From Atlantibacter hermannii (GTDB lineage Bacteria > Pseudomonadota > Gammaproteobacteria > Enterobacterales > Enterobacteriaceae): a DNA stretch of 64,000 bases. This document shows positions 35,873 through 46,475 of the stretch, piece after piece. The notes below the pieces were generated by a model. That model saw nothing but the letters and a program-made list of their open reading frames with translations. It searched no databases and was not told the DNA's origin. The stretch's first letter is position 1; each line of letters begins with the position of its first letter. The stretch is from positions 1-64,000 of the forward strand of contig NZ_JAAATR010000073.1 in the NCBI RefSeq assembly GCF_009907385.1. Reading direction: 5' to 3'. Made by a program: the position numbers and the translations under genes.

Positions 35873-36844
35873 TTAACCGAAGCTGAAGTAGCGTGCCGGG
35901 TTTTCGACGAAGAAATCATGCAGCAGCGCTTCGCCGTCAAAACCCGCTTCCCGCGCTTCTTCAAGAAACCGTGGGCGCCAGTCCGCCAGGATAAACTTCA
36001 ACCCCAGCCCGCCTTTTCCATAATGGGCGCTCATGCTTTTGCGGGCGAAATCGCCGCCGATCAGGATCTGTTTTTGATATCCCTTTTTGCACAGCGCCAG
36101 AATGGCGTCGGTGCGGACGTGCTCGGGGAAATATTTGATCCGGCTGATACCGTCAAACGAGATGTATGCCCCGGTGTTGGCAAGTTGACGGTGTAGCCAC
36201 GGATCGGGATTGCGATCCATATGCGCAAAGCAGATGCGGGACAAATCAAGGCCCAGTTGTTTAAAAATCGCGGCCTGCTCCAGGGCCATGGTGCCCATTT
36301 CCGTATGGCTGTGCATCGGCGCGTTGGTTGCCTGCTGGGCGCGCACCACCACTTCCATGGTTTTACGCTCCAGCGGCGAAATGGCGTTATAGCCGGTGCC
36401 GCACTTCACCATTCCCGCGCGGTACGAAGTGCCGTCGATGCCGTCGGTGACTTCCCGGCTGACGTGTTCAACCAGCGCATCGAGGGTGGTGTTGGCAATC
36501 CAGTCGGCGAAGGTCTGATCGGTGCCCGGGCGTGTCGAGCTCCACAGGAAGCCTTTGTTAAACCCGGCGGTGGCGATGATTTGCACCTGCTGACGGCTGG
36601 CTATCTCCGCCACGACGTCAACGTGGCGGCCATAGTCCGGCGCGGTGGCGTCATAAATCGACTGCCCGCCTGCGGCGCGGAAGTCTGCCAGTTCGCGCTC
36701 GGAAGCGGCTTTATCGTCGAGCAGCAGGTCCTCTTCATTGCGCTCCTGCCAGTACGGCGGAATGCAGTAAAGATGATCGTGACTGTAAGTCACCCCGAGC
36801 TGCTGCGGTGCGATGTCACCGGTGAGTGTGCGAATAAACCCCAT
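35873..36844 (-). CDS. Phosphotriesterase-family metal hydrolase
   Basis: 323 residues, amidohydrolase superfamily. Metal ligands fit the PTE pattern: H-x-H in YSHDHLYCIPPYW, a lysine in MVKCGTGYN (probably carboxylated), histidines in MHSHTEMGT and FAHMDRNPDP, and aspartate in ILIGGDFARKS. Bacterial relatives are lactonases or sugar-phosphate hydrolases rather than true phosphotriesterases. First gene of the seven-gene operon, eight bases before the creatininase-family gene. Confidence 0.88.
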   Translation of the reverse strand: MGFIRTLTGDIAPQQLGVTYSHDHLYCIPPYWQERNEEDLLLDDKAASERELADFRAAGGQSIYDATAPDYGRHVDVVAEIASRQQVQIIATAGFNKGFLWSSTRPGTDQTFADWIANTTLDALVEHVSREVTDGIDGTSYRAGMVKCGTGYNAISPLERKTMEVVVRAQQATNAPMHSHTEMGTMALEQAAIFKQLGLDLSRICFAHMDRNPDPWLHRQLANTGAYISFDGISRIKYFPEHVRTDAILALCKKGYQKQILIGGDFARKSMSAHYGKGGLGLKFILADWRPRFLEEAREAGFDGEALLHDFFVENPARYFSFG

Positions 36845-36887
36845 ACGATACGCCCTGTTATCAGTGAGTTGGTGTATTCAACTTAGA

Positions 36888-36933
36888 ACTTGTCCACCTG
36901 ACTGGTCAAGTGATCATGGTCGCAAAACGACCA
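36888..36933. promoter_or_regulatory. Two inverted repeats upstream of the PTS/hydrolase operon
   Basis: Repeat 1 is ACTTGTCC / GGTCAAGT (36888-36895 and 36904-36911, one mismatch). Repeat 2 is TGGTCG-N5-CGACCA (36917-36933, perfect). They start 44 bases before the first ATG. Both carry GGTC or GACC half-sites like operators of HutC/NagR-type GntR regulators, so they are good candidates for the binding sites of the operon's own GntR protein. Confidence 0.55.
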
Positions 36934-37072
36934 GCAAAAAGCCTGGTGCTGCGAGGCAACGCACAGTTTCATAGGAAATGTTGATAAATCGTGAAAAATG
37001 CCTGGAAAGGGTGCGAGGGCGCGCGGGGGAAATCAGGCCACGGAAACCGTGCGGTATCGGAAGGTAAACGTT

Positions 37073-37103
37073 AACCGGGAACGCGCCAGGCGCATTCCCG
37101 GTT
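37073..37103 (-). terminator. Strong hairpin after ascB
   Basis: Arms AACCGGGAA (37073-37081) and TTCCCGGTT (37095-37103), with inner GCGCC/GGCGC pairing, beginning eight bases beyond the ascB stop. Neither side has a long U tract, but the stem is very stable. Confidence 0.65.
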
Positions 37104-37110
37104 GGCGGCG

Positions 37111-38559
<1,449 letters not shown>

Positions 38560-40017
38560 TTAATTAACTTTTACTGCCGGTTCAATCTGTGGATTGGCAG
38601 ACGCGGGTTGCTCAGCGTCCGCCGACTTTTCAACCGGGATATCTTCGAAGCCCAGCAGCAGCGTCACGAAGAACGAGATCACCACCGACAGGATCATCAC
38701 GCCGACTACCCATGCAATGCTCATGGGATTCGTCGGGTCAAAGAACTGGACGCTGGTGAACAGCCCTGGCGACGCCATTGAGTGGCTGGCCAGCCCGCCG
38801 ATACCCGCCACCGCGCCGCAGATAAAACCGGTGATCAGGCAGGCGATCAACGGACGCTTGAGACGCAGCGCCACGCCGTACAGCGCCGGTTCGGAGATCC
38901 CGGCGACGATAGCGGACGCCGCCGCAGCCAGCGCCGTCTGGCGCAGTTCCGGGTTTTTGGTACGCCAGGCCACCGCCAGCGACGAGCCGCCCAGCGACAG
39001 ATTGGCACCGATTTCCGACGGCATGACCATGCCCTCTTTGCCGGTTTCGGCGATGGTCTGAATAATGGTGGGGGTAAACACGCGGTGCATCCCGGTCATC
39101 ACCAGCAGCGGCCAGATAGCGCCCATAATCGCCACCGACAGCCAGCCCAGGTGGCTGTGAATGGTGTACACCAGTTTAGAAATCCCGCTGCCGATCCAGA
39201 TGCCCACCGGGCCGATAAACATGATTGCGATCGGCGCGGCGATCAGCACAATCAGCATCGGTTTAAGGAAGTTTTTGGTGACCGCCGGGGTGATCCTGTC
39301 TACCCAGCGTTCGATGTACGACAGGATCCAGGTCATGCACAGCGCCGGGATCACGGTGTAGGTGTATTTCACCGCCGTGACCGTCAGGCCCATAAATTCA
39401 ATATGCTGGCCCTGGGCGGCTTTCGCCATTAAGTCGATAAAGTTCGGGTGTACCAGCACGCCCGCGATAGCAATCGCCAGCGACATGTTGGTTTTGAATT
39501 TCAGTGCCGCCGAAGCCGCCACCATGATCGGCAGGAAGAAGAACGCGCCGTCGCCGATGGTGTTAAGAATAATCAGCGTTGACGAGCCCTTTTCGAACAC
39601 GCCGGTCATGTCGAGGATCATCGCCAGCAGTTTCAGCATTGAGCCGCCGATAATCGCCGGGATTAACGGCGACATGGTCCCGATCAGCGCATCGAGAATG
39701 CCCGCGCCGATGCGCCGCAGGGTAAGTTTATTTTTCCGCGGCAGTGGTTTGTGCGCCACTGCGCCTTCCGGCAGCAGTTTCAGCACGTCGGCGTAGGCCT
39801 GAGACACGGTGTTGCCGATGATCACCTGGCACTGGGTATCGTTATTCACGACCCCCATCACGCCGCTGATGCTTTTCAGTTTCGCGATGTCCGCCGCGCT
39901 ATTGTCTTTCAGCACGAAGCGCAGACGGGTCATGCAGTGCGTCACCGACGCGATGTTGTCCGCACCGCCAATGGCATCCACTATCGAGCGGGATACTGCT
40001 GCATAATTTTTTGACAT
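38560..40017 (-). CDS. ascF: AscF, PTS EIIBC for aryl-beta-glucosides
   Basis: 485 residues. The EIIB domain comes first, with the phospho-cysteine C28 in SVTHCMTRLRF, followed by the EIIC membrane domain (GIGEP-type loop here SEPALYGVALRLKRPL). There is no EIIA domain, so it depends on the glucose EIIA (Crr), as E. coli AscF does. I start at the ATG at 40017, matching E. coli; the upstream in-frame ATG adds 19 residues without family support. Confidence 0.94.
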   Translation of the reverse strand: MSKNYAAVSRSIVDAIGGADNIASVTHCMTRLRFVLKDNSAADIAKLKSISGVMGVVNNDTQCQVIIGNTVSQAYADVLKLLPEGAVAHKPLPRKNKLTLRRIGAGILDALIGTMSPLIPAIIGGSMLKLLAMILDMTGVFEKGSSTLIILNTIGDGAFFFLPIMVAASAALKFKTNMSLAIAIAGVLVHPNFIDLMAKAAQGQHIEFMGLTVTAVKYTYTVIPALCMTWILSYIERWVDRITPAVTKNFLKPMLIVLIAAPIAIMFIGPVGIWIGSGISKLVYTIHSHLGWLSVAIMGAIWPLLVMTGMHRVFTPTIIQTIAETGKEGMVMPSEIGANLSLGGSSLAVAWRTKNPELRQTALAAAASAIVAGISEPALYGVALRLKRPLIACLITGFICGAVAGIGGLASHSMASPGLFTSVQFFDPTNPMSIAWVVGVMILSVVISFFVTLLLGFEDIPVEKSADAEQPASANPQIEPAVKVN

Positions 40018-40350
40018 GACTGATTCTCGCGTAATGCCCTGCCGTTTTTTATCGCCGTGCTTGTTGGCCGACAAAATCAGCGCGTTTATCCGGGTAAGGC
40101 CATTACTTTCATAGGGTTAGATAGTAACTTCATGAAAAGCCGTTTTCGGTGAAACAGCATAGGTAACCGGTTCCACATAAGGGTGGTTAAATCAGGTATT
40201 GTTTTCAACACAAAATTAAAAACGATGTTGAATCTGTGATTCAGATCGCCAAAAGCCCCTCACCGTTACCCTTCATCCGCGAAAACTGCCGCTGCCATCC
40301 GGTGAAAACTGTGTAGAATGACGGGCGTACTTACCGTCCGGGAACGATTC
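40018..40350. promoter_or_regulatory. ascF-ascG divergent control region
   Basis: 333 bases without a gene. A symmetric element with core AACCGGTT (40165-40172, in GGTAACCGGTTCC) and a second palindrome-like GTTTTCGGTGAAAC (40142-40155) resemble LacI-family operators and the TGAAACCGGTTTCA-type site recalled for AscG. A TGTGA half-site near 40235-40245 might be part of a CRP site, which would fit catabolite control; it is weak. Confidence 0.5.
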
Positions 40351-41367
40351 ATGTCGACAATGCAGGAAGTGGCAAAAAAAGCGGGTGTATCAAAGGCGAC
40401 GGTGTCGCGGGTACTCTCCGGCAAGGGCTATACCAGCGAAGAGACCAAAGAGCGGGTATACAAAGCGATTGAAGAAACCGGCTATCGCCCTAACCTGCTG
40501 GCGCGCAATCTGGCGACCAGTAAATCGCAATGCATCGGCCTGGTAGTGACCAACACCCTGTATACCGGCAGCTACTTTAGCGAACTGCTCTCCCAGGCGG
40601 CGAAAAGGCTCGAAGCCAACGGGCGGCAACTGATTCTGGTGGATGGTAAGCACAGCGCCGAAGAAGAAAAAGCCGCCATTGATTTCCTGCTCGACCTGCG
40701 TTGCGACGCCATCATCATCTACCCGCGTTTCCTCAACGTTGACGAGATGGACGCCATCGTTGAAAAGCACAAGCAGCCGATTATGGTGATGAACCGTAAG
40801 CTGCGTAAGCATCACAGCCACTGCATCTGCTGCGACCACCACGGCGCGAGTTTTATGGCGACGACGCATCTGATTGATCGCGGGCATCGTGATATCGCAT
40901 TTATTACCGGCTCGATGGACTCCCCGACGGCAATTGACCGTCTGGCGGGTTATAAAGCGGCGCTGACCGCCAGCGGGCTGCCGGTGCGCGAGGCGCTCAT
41001 CGCCTATGGCAAATGGTCCCCGGCCAGCGGCGCGGAAGCGGCGGAGACATTGCTGGGCGCAGGGTTACCTTTCAGCGGGCTGGTGGTCAGTAACGATGAT
41101 ATGGCGATTGGCGCAATGAAAACCCTTAACGCTGCCGGGCTGACGGTGCCGGGGGATGTCTCGATTATCGGCTTCGATAACATTGCCACCGCGCCGTTCT
41201 TGCAGCCTGCGCTGTCGAGCATCAAAGATCCGGTCAGCGAGATGATCAATGAAGTGATTGAGCGGCTGATGTCGATGCTGGACGGCGGTTATCTGTCGAC
41301 CAAAAGTCTGTTTTCTTCGCAGCTACTGGCGCGCGATTCGGTGCAGGACGGGCCTTTCAAAATATAA
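40351..41367 (+). CDS. ascG: AscG, LacI-family repressor of the asc operon
   Basis: 338 residues. The LacI helix-turn-helix is MQEVAKKAGVSKATVSRVLS with the hinge helix NLLARNLA, followed by a periplasmic-binding-type domain closely matching E. coli AscG (TNTLYTGSYFSELL, LDLRCDAIIIYPRFL, GSMDSPTAIDRLAGYK). The ATG at 40351 is used because the domain begins directly there. It represses the divergent ascFB genes. Confidence 0.93.
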   Translation: MSTMQEVAKKAGVSKATVSRVLSGKGYTSEETKERVYKAIEETGYRPNLLARNLATSKSQCIGLVVTNTLYTGSYFSELLSQAAKRLEANGRQLILVDGKHSAEEEKAAIDFLLDLRCDAIIIYPRFLNVDEMDAIVEKHKQPIMVMNRKLRKHHSHCICCDHHGASFMATTHLIDRGHRDIAFITGSMDSPTAIDRLAGYKAALTASGLPVREALIAYGKWSPASGAEAAETLLGAGLPFSGLVVSNDDMAIGAMKTLNAAGLTVPGDVSIIGFDNIATAPFLQPALSSIKDPVSEMINEVIERLMSMLDGGYLSTKSLFSSQLLARDSVQDGPFKI

Positions 41368-41389
41368 GTGCGCAGGCGAACCTGCGCAC
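41368..41389. terminator. Bidirectional hairpin between ascG and aldB
   Basis: Perfect 9-bp stem GTGCGCAGG / CCTGCGCAC with a CGAA loop, starting right after the ascG stop in the short gap between two convergent genes. Confidence 0.75.
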
Positions 41390-41397
41390 GTGTTCGG

Positions 41398-42918
41398 TTA
41401 GTACAACCCCATCGGCTTATTATCAAAACTCACCAGGATGTTCTTCACCTGCTGGTAATTATTGAGCGCCATTTTGTGGGTTTCACGGCCAATACCGGAG
41501 TTTTTGTAGCCGCCAAACGCCGCATGCGCCGGGTACAGGTGGTAGCAGTTGGTCCAGACGCGGCCCGCCTTAATCGCCCGCCCCATACGCCATGCGCGGT
41601 TGATGTCACGGGTCCACACGCCTGCGCCGAGGCCATACTGGGTATCGTTCGCCAGCGCGATGGCTTCCGCTTCATCCTTAAAGGTGGTGATGCCGATCAC
41701 CGGCCCGAAGATCTCTTCCTGGAAGCTGCGCATCTGGTTGTTGCCTTTGATCAGCGTCGGCTGGATGTAATATCCGGTCTCCAGCGCGTCGCCGTGCCCG
41801 ACGCGCTCACCGCCGGTCAGGATTTCACCGCCTTCTTCACGGGCAATCGAGATCCAGGACAGGATCTTGTCGTACTGCTCTTCCGATGCCTGCGCGCCAA
41901 TCATGGTGTCGGTATCAAACGGGTCGCCTTTGCGGATGGTTTCCATTTTGGCGAGCACTTTTTCGATAAACTGCGGGTAGATTGATTCCTGAATCAGCGC
42001 GCGTGACGGGCAGGTACAGACTTCACCCTGGTTAAAGAAGCCCAGCACCACCCCTTCTACCGCTTTATCGATGAAATCCTGGTCGCCGTTCATCACGTCT
42101 TCAAAGTAGATGTTTGGCGATTTGCCGCCCAGTTCGACGGTGCTCGGGATGATGTTTTCGGCGGCGCAGGAAAGAATATGGCGGCCAATCGGCGTCGAGC
42201 CGGTAAAGGCGATTTTCTCGATGCGTTTACTGCGCGCCAGCGCTTCGCCCGCTTCCTCACCAAAACCGTGCACCACGTTGACCACCCCTTCCGGCAGCAG
42301 ATCGCCAATGGTTTCCATCAGTACGCAGATGCTCAGCGGCGTCTGTTCAGCCGGTTTCAGTACCACGCAGTTGCCTGCCGCCAGCGCCGGGGCCAGTTTC
42401 CAGGCCGCCATCAGGATCGGGAAGTTCCACGGAATAATCTGGCCGACCACGCCCAGCGGTTCGTAGATGTGATACGCCACGGTGGTGTTGTCGATTTCCG
42501 CCGCGGTGCCTTCCTGGGCGCGAATACAGCCTGCGAAATAGCGGAAATGATCCACCGCCAGCGGCAGGTCCGCGCCTAAGGTTTCGCGAATCGGTTTGCC
42601 GTTATCCCAGCTTTCGGTCAGGGCCAGTTTTTCCAGGTTCTCTTCAATACGGTCGGCGATCGCCAGCAGCACGTTCGAACGCGCCTGAACGCTGGTTTTA
42701 CCCCACGCCTCTGCGGCGGCATGGGCGGCGTCAAGCGCCCGCTCAATGTCCTGCGCGTCGGAGCGCGGGAATTCCGCCACCACTTTGCCCGTTACCGGCG
42801 TGGTATCAGAAAAATAGTTGCCTGCAACCGGCTCAACAAATTTACCGCCAATATAGTTGCCGTAACGCTCACGGAAAGTGACTTTTGCGCCTGGCTGGTC
42901 AGGATGGGCATATTTCAT
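41398..42918 (-). CDS. aldB: AldB-type acetaldehyde/aldehyde dehydrogenase
   Basis: 506 residues, the length of E. coli AldB. Family features: [20 protein letters not shown], the NAD loop [11 protein letters not shown], the glutamate in VELGGKSPN, and the catalytic cysteine in [14 protein letters not shown]. It oxidises acetaldehyde and related aldehydes to acids with NAD(P). A site GAGGACATTACA precedes the ATG. Upstream lies a sigma-54-type promoter and, beyond it, the divergent AcoR-type activator gene. Confidence 0.92.
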   Translation of the reverse strand: MKYAHPDQPGAKVTFRERYGNYIGGKFVEPVAGNYFSDTTPVTGKVVAEFPRSDAQDIERALDAAHAAAEAWGKTSVQARSNVLLAIADRIEENLEKLALTESWDNGKPIRETLGADLPLAVDHFRYFAGCIRAQEGTAAEIDNTTVAYHIYEPLGVVGQIIPWNFPILMAAWKLAPALAAGNCVVLKPAEQTPLSICVLMETIGDLLPEGVVNVVHGFGEEAGEALARSKRIEKIAFTGSTPIGRHILSCAAENIIPSTVELGGKSPNIYFEDVMNGDQDFIDKAVEGVVLGFFNQGEVCTCPSRALIQESIYPQFIEKVLAKMETIRKGDPFDTDTMIGAQASEEQYDKILSWISIAREEGGEILTGGERVGHGDALETGYYIQPTLIKGNNQMRSFQEEIFGPVIGITTFKDEAEAIALANDTQYGLGAGVWTRDINRAWRMGRAIKAGRVWTNCYHLYPAHAAFGGYKNSGIGRETHKMALNNYQQVKNILVSFDNKPMGLY

Positions 42919-42965
42919 TGTAATGTCCTCTGATTATGATGGTGTAGGGTAAGGCCCATGTTCAT

Positions 42966-42983
42966 AAGCAGTTCTTATGCCAG
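42966..42983 (-). promoter_or_regulatory. Sigma-54 (-24/-12) promoter for aldB
   Basis: Minus-strand CTGGCATAAGAACTGCTT keeps the invariant GG and GC elements exactly ten bases apart, with TGGCA and TGC flanks as in TGGCAC-N5-TTGCA. The predicted start near 42956 leaves a leader of about 38 bases to the aldB ATG. The adjacent activator has the GAFTGA loop that contacts sigma-54. Confidence 0.7.
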
Positions 42984-43044
42984 TTTTTACGCCGCCGCGT
43001 TTAAAATATTTATTGCTTTAAATTCAATATATTAAAACCACCGA

Positions 43045-43103
43045 TGTCGCACAGTGTTTCCCCCTGTCGCGGAATTGTGTCGCGCATCGCAACAGATGCG
43101 ACA
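43045..43103. promoter_or_regulatory. TGTCGC/GCGACA repeats: enhancer sites for the AcoR-type activator
   Basis: TGTCGC occurs at 43045, 43065 and 43078 and in reverse (GCGACA) at 43098. The last two form the inverted repeat TGTCGC-N14-GCGACA. They lie about 60-140 bases upstream of the sigma-54 promoter, the usual distance for activator binding. Direct-repeat spacings are 20, 13 and 20 bases. Confidence 0.6.
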
Positions 43104-43147
43104 CTTTGATGCTACATATATGCAACACTCACGACACGGAGAGGATA

Positions 43148-44905
43148 ATGCCACGCAGAATCGGATCACATCATGTCAACGTCAGCGCCACTCGCCTGGT
43201 GCTCCCCGGTCTGGTTAGCGAGTCCTGGCAGCGTTCCGAGCGTCTGGGCCTGCGGCGGGACGACGAAGCGGCCCCGGTGCTTCCACTTGCCGATCTGAAA
43301 AATGCTCGTGAGCAAAACCCGTGGATATCTCGCCTGGTGCAACCGCAGCTCAGCACCCTGCTGCCATCCCTCAAAAACAGCCCGTCGATTATTGTGATGT
43401 CCGATGCGCAAGGTCTGGTGCTGGACACCCTCGGCAATCAGGATTTCCTGCACAAAGCCCAGCGCTTCGCCCTGTTGCCCGGCAGTTTATGGGGCGAACA
43501 GGCGCGCGGCACTAACGCCATTGGCACCGCGCTGGCCATCGGTGATTTCTGCGAAGTGGCGGGCGAACAGCATTTCCTCAATCACAACGCCGGCCTGTAC
43601 TGCGCCGCCACGCCGGTTTACGGCCCTGACGGAAAAATCGCCGGCGTGCTGGATTTATCGACCCCGGCGACGCATCCCGGCCGTGACGCCGTTATGCTTA
43701 TCCGCCGCGCCGTGGCGAATATCGAGCACGACTGGGCCTGCAATATGCTCAACAAAGACCGTTGGCTGCTGCGTTTGCATGCGGAGCACGATCCGGAAAA
43801 CGAGATGATTATGGTGTTTGGCGATGAGGTGTTACTCGGCGCCAACCGGCGGGCGATGCAGGAGTTTAACCTGACCCCGGCCAGTATCGGCAGCGTGGCA
43901 TGGCGTTCGTTATTTACCCACCGGCCCGACCGGCACGCCGCGCCAGTAGACGCATTAAACCAGCGCCGCTACCTGGCGCGCCAGCAAACCCATCACAACG
44001 CACGCGTCACCGTGCCGCCGATGCAGGCGCCGGTCCACCCGCAGGCGTTGCGGCTGCTGAATGCGGGCATTGCGCTGTGCATCACCGGAGAAACCGGCAG
44101 CGGCAAAGAGCATCTGTGCCGCGCCCTGCATCAGCAAAGCCACTGGCGCAGCGGGCCGTTCGTCGCCATTAACTGCGCCGCCGTGCCGGAAAACCTGATC
44201 GAGTCCGAGCTGTTTGGTTATGTGCCCGGCGCGTTTACCGGCGCGAACCCCAAGGGCTACGAAGGCAAACTGCGTGAAGCCAATAACGGCGTGCTGTTTC
44301 TCGATGAGATCGGGGATATGCCGCTGGCGATGCAAACCCGCCTGCTGCGGGTGCTACAGGAAAAATGCGTCACGCCGCTGGGCGGCAATGGCCGCCATAA
44401 TGTTAATTTCGCGCTGGTATGCGCAACCCACCGCGATCTGCAACAGTGCGTGGAGCAAGGCAGCTTTCGTGAAGATTTGCTGTACCGAATCCAGGAGTTT
44501 CAGCTGCGGCTGCCGCCGCTGCGTGAGAAGCCCGATCTTGCCGCGTTTATCCTTACGCTCTGGGAGCAGTTGGGTGGCGTCAAGCGGCAAATCGCCTTAT
44601 CGGATAACCTGCTCCACACCCTTTCCCGCCTGCCCTGGCCGGGCAACGTCCGCCAGCTGCTGAGTTTCCTGAAAGTGCTGCTGGCGCTGTATGATGACGG
44701 CGATGTCATTGAAGAAGATACCCTGCCGGAAGGCGTGGTATGCCCTGGATTACGGGCTGCGCCCGCGCTCACCGCCGTCCCGCCGCCGCCGGATGAACTG
44801 GCGGCGCTGCGTGAAGCCAACGGCAATATGGCCCAGGCCGCCCGCCAGTTGGGGATTTCGCGCAGCACGCTGTATCGCCGGTTAGAGCGGCGCAGCGTCA
44901 GTTAA
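43148..44905 (+). CDS. AcoR-type sigma-54-dependent activator
   Basis: 585 residues. An N-terminal sensory GAF-type domain (about 60-200) precedes an AAA+ domain with Walker A GETGSGKEHL, the sigma-54-contacting GAFTGA in GYVPGAFTGANPKG, and Walker B GVLFLDEIGD. The C-terminal Fis-type helix-turn-helix is GNMAQAARQLGISRSTLYRR. Members respond to acetoin, alcohols or aldehydes. The start is ATG 43148 with GAGAGG upstream. It is divergent from aldB and should activate that gene from the TGTCGC sites. Confidence 0.9.
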   Translation: MPRRIGSHHVNVSATRLVLPGLVSESWQRSERLGLRRDDEAAPVLPLADLKNAREQNPWISRLVQPQLSTLLPSLKNSPSIIVMSDAQGLVLDTLGNQDFLHKAQRFALLPGSLWGEQARGTNAIGTALAIGDFCEVAGEQHFLNHNAGLYCAATPVYGPDGKIAGVLDLSTPATHPGRDAVMLIRRAVANIEHDWACNMLNKDRWLLRLHAEHDPENEMIMVFGDEVLLGANRRAMQEFNLTPASIGSVAWRSLFTHRPDRHAAPVDALNQRRYLARQQTHHNARVTVPPMQAPVHPQALRLLNAGIALCITGETGSGKEHLCRALHQQSHWRSGPFVAINCAAVPENLIESELFGYVPGAFTGANPKGYEGKLREANNGVLFLDEIGDMPLAMQTRLLRVLQEKCVTPLGGNGRHNVNFALVCATHRDLQQCVEQGSFREDLLYRIQEFQLRLPPLREKPDLAAFILTLWEQLGGVKRQIALSDNLLHTLSRLPWPGNVRQLLSFLKVLLALYDDGDVIEEDTLPEGVVCPGLRAAPALTAVPPPPDELAALREANGNMAQAARQLGISRSTLYRRLERRSVS

Positions 44906-45291
44906 GCGAACGGCAATGCTTCATCCGCCCATCCGGTGATGCCGCCAGGCATGACCTTCACATAGCGCCCCATTCCGGCGAGTTTTAACGCCGCCCGATC
45001 CGCCCCATTGCAGTGCGGCCCGGCGCAATACACCACAAACAGCGTGTCCTGCGGCCATTCATCCATCCTCGCGGGCGTCATGTCCCGGTGGGGTAAAAAG
45101 ATCGCGCCCGGCACATGGCGGCGATGAAAGGTCGTTTCGTTTCCCACCACATGCAATAAAACAAAATCCTGCTGGCCGTCGCGAATGGCGGCGTAAACAT
45201 CGGCGCAGTCGGTCTCGAAGGCTAAACGCTGTTGATAGTGGGCAACCACCTGTTGCGGCTGGGCGGGCGGAAATTCAGTAACATAGCTCAT
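44902..45291 (-). CDS. Rhodanese-domain protein
   Basis: 129 residues, a single rhodanese fold. The catalytic cysteine is in VVYCAGPHCNGADRAALKLA, and the family blocks FVLLHVVGNETTFHRRHVPG and GGITGWADEALPF are present. It may transfer sulfane sulfur or have a regulatory role. It overlaps the 3' end of the AcoR-type gene by four bases and is divergent from ftrA, an arrangement common in enterobacteria. Confidence 0.87.
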   Translation of the reverse strand: MSYVTEFPPAQPQQVVAHYQQRLAFETDCADVYAAIRDGQQDFVLLHVVGNETTFHRRHVPGAIFLPHRDMTPARMDEWPQDTLFVVYCAGPHCNGADRAALKLAGMGRYVKVMPGGITGWADEALPFA

Positions 45292-45384
45292 TGGTGTGAC
45301 TCCTGTTTTGTGTTAACAATACTCTAACGTTCACCCCGCCAGATGGCTGCGCTCAGACGTGACAGAAATCGCCAGGATCATGAC

Positions 45385-46350
45385 ATGATGAAACCCTCCC
45401 TCTCCCGTCCGCTGGTGGTTGCGCTGGCTTATGACGGTTTATGTACCTTTGAATTCGGCGTCGCGGTAGAAGTTTTTGGCCTGCCGCGTCCGGAGCTTGG
45501 GGAAAACTGGTATCGCTTCGCCGTTGCGTCCGTCGATGACGGCGAACTGCGCGCCACGGGCGGCGTTCGGTTGGTGGCGGATGGCGATTTATCGTTAATC
45601 GCCGAGGCTGGTACGGTGATGGTGCCGGGCTGGCGCGGCGTGGATGAACCGGTTCCCGAGGCGTTGTGCGCACAGCTACGCGCCGCGCATGAGCGGGGTT
45701 GTCGAATGATGTCGATTTGCTCCGGCGTGTTTGTGCTGGCGGCTGCCGGGTTACTGGATGGCCGCCAGGCAACCACCCACTGGCGCTATCTTGACGCGCT
45801 CCAGCAGCGCTATCCGGCAATTGATGTGGTCCCCGATGTGCTGTACGTCGATGAAGGCAATGTCCTGACCTCCGCAGGCAGCGCGGCTGGCATCGATTTA
45901 TGCCTGCACCTGGTGCGGCGTGATTTCGGCCAGGAAACGGCGAACAGCGTGGCGCGGCGTTTGGTGGTGCAACCCCACCGCGACGGCGCGCAGTCGCAAA
46001 GTGTCGTCCGTCCCGTGCCGGTCGCGCGGGAGAGCAAGCGGCTGGGATTACTGTTTGATTATCTGCACCAGCAACTGGCGGAAAGCCATACCGTGGCGTC
46101 GCTGGCCAGCCGTGCCGGCATGAGCCCACGCACCTTCCTGCGCCGTTTCCAGGACGCCACCGGCACCACGCCTGCGCGTTGGCTGCTTAATGAAAGGCTG
46201 GTGCGCGCCAGAACGATGCTGGAAAAAACCCGGCTGTCGCTGGACCACATCGCCGCGCAGGTCGGGTTCGGCAGCGCCAGCACGCTGCGCTATCACTTTC
46301 AGCAACACTTTTCCGTTTCGCCTGCAGCTTATCGTAAAAGTTTTACCTGA
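45385..46350 (+). CDS. ftrA: FtrA, GlxA-type AraC-family regulator
   Basis: 321 residues. An N-terminal DJ-1/PfpI-like domain (about 10-175, with the nucleophile-elbow region MMSICSGVFVLAAAGLLDGR) is followed by a double AraC helix-turn-helix (HTVASLASRAGMSPRTFLRR and LSLDHIAAQVGFGSASTLRY). These regulators sense small metabolites. Start ATG at 45385, with a second ATG directly after. It is divergent from the rhodanese gene and may control it. Confidence 0.88.
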   Translation: MMKPSLSRPLVVALAYDGLCTFEFGVAVEVFGLPRPELGENWYRFAVASVDDGELRATGGVRLVADGDLSLIAEAGTVMVPGWRGVDEPVPEALCAQLRAAHERGCRMMSICSGVFVLAAAGLLDGRQATTHWRYLDALQQRYPAIDVVPDVLYVDEGNVLTSAGSAAGIDLCLHLVRRDFGQETANSVARRLVVQPHRDGAQSQSVVRPVPVARESKRLGLLFDYLHQQLAESHTVASLASRAGMSPRTFLRRFQDATGTTPARWLLNERLVRARTMLEKTRLSLDHIAAQVGFGSASTLRYHFQQHFSVSPAAYRKSFT

Positions 46351-46371
46351 TCGTCGCGTTATCTTCACACA

Positions 46372-46405
46372 GTTCTGCTTTTGTTTAGGTTGGGTGCGGT
46401 ATTCT
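46372..46405 (+). promoter_or_regulatory. PhoP box and promoter of mgtS
   Basis: GTTCT-N6-GTTTA (46372-46387) fits the direct-repeat PhoP box (T)GTTTA-N5-(T)GTTTA. Twelve bases later comes a -10 element TATTCT (46400-46405), the standard PhoP-dependent spacing. The predicted leader to the mgtS ATG is about 64 bases. Confidence 0.65.
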
Positions 46406-46475
46406 CTCTGCACTCGGTTGAGGTTCTTTTTTTAAACAAAGTGAGGTTTTATCAGCAAATAAATGGAGGTCCACC

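Noticed and set aside
40230..40250. CRP site between ascF and ascG
   Set aside because: Only one TGTGA half-site; the other half does not match, so it is mentioned with the region but not called.
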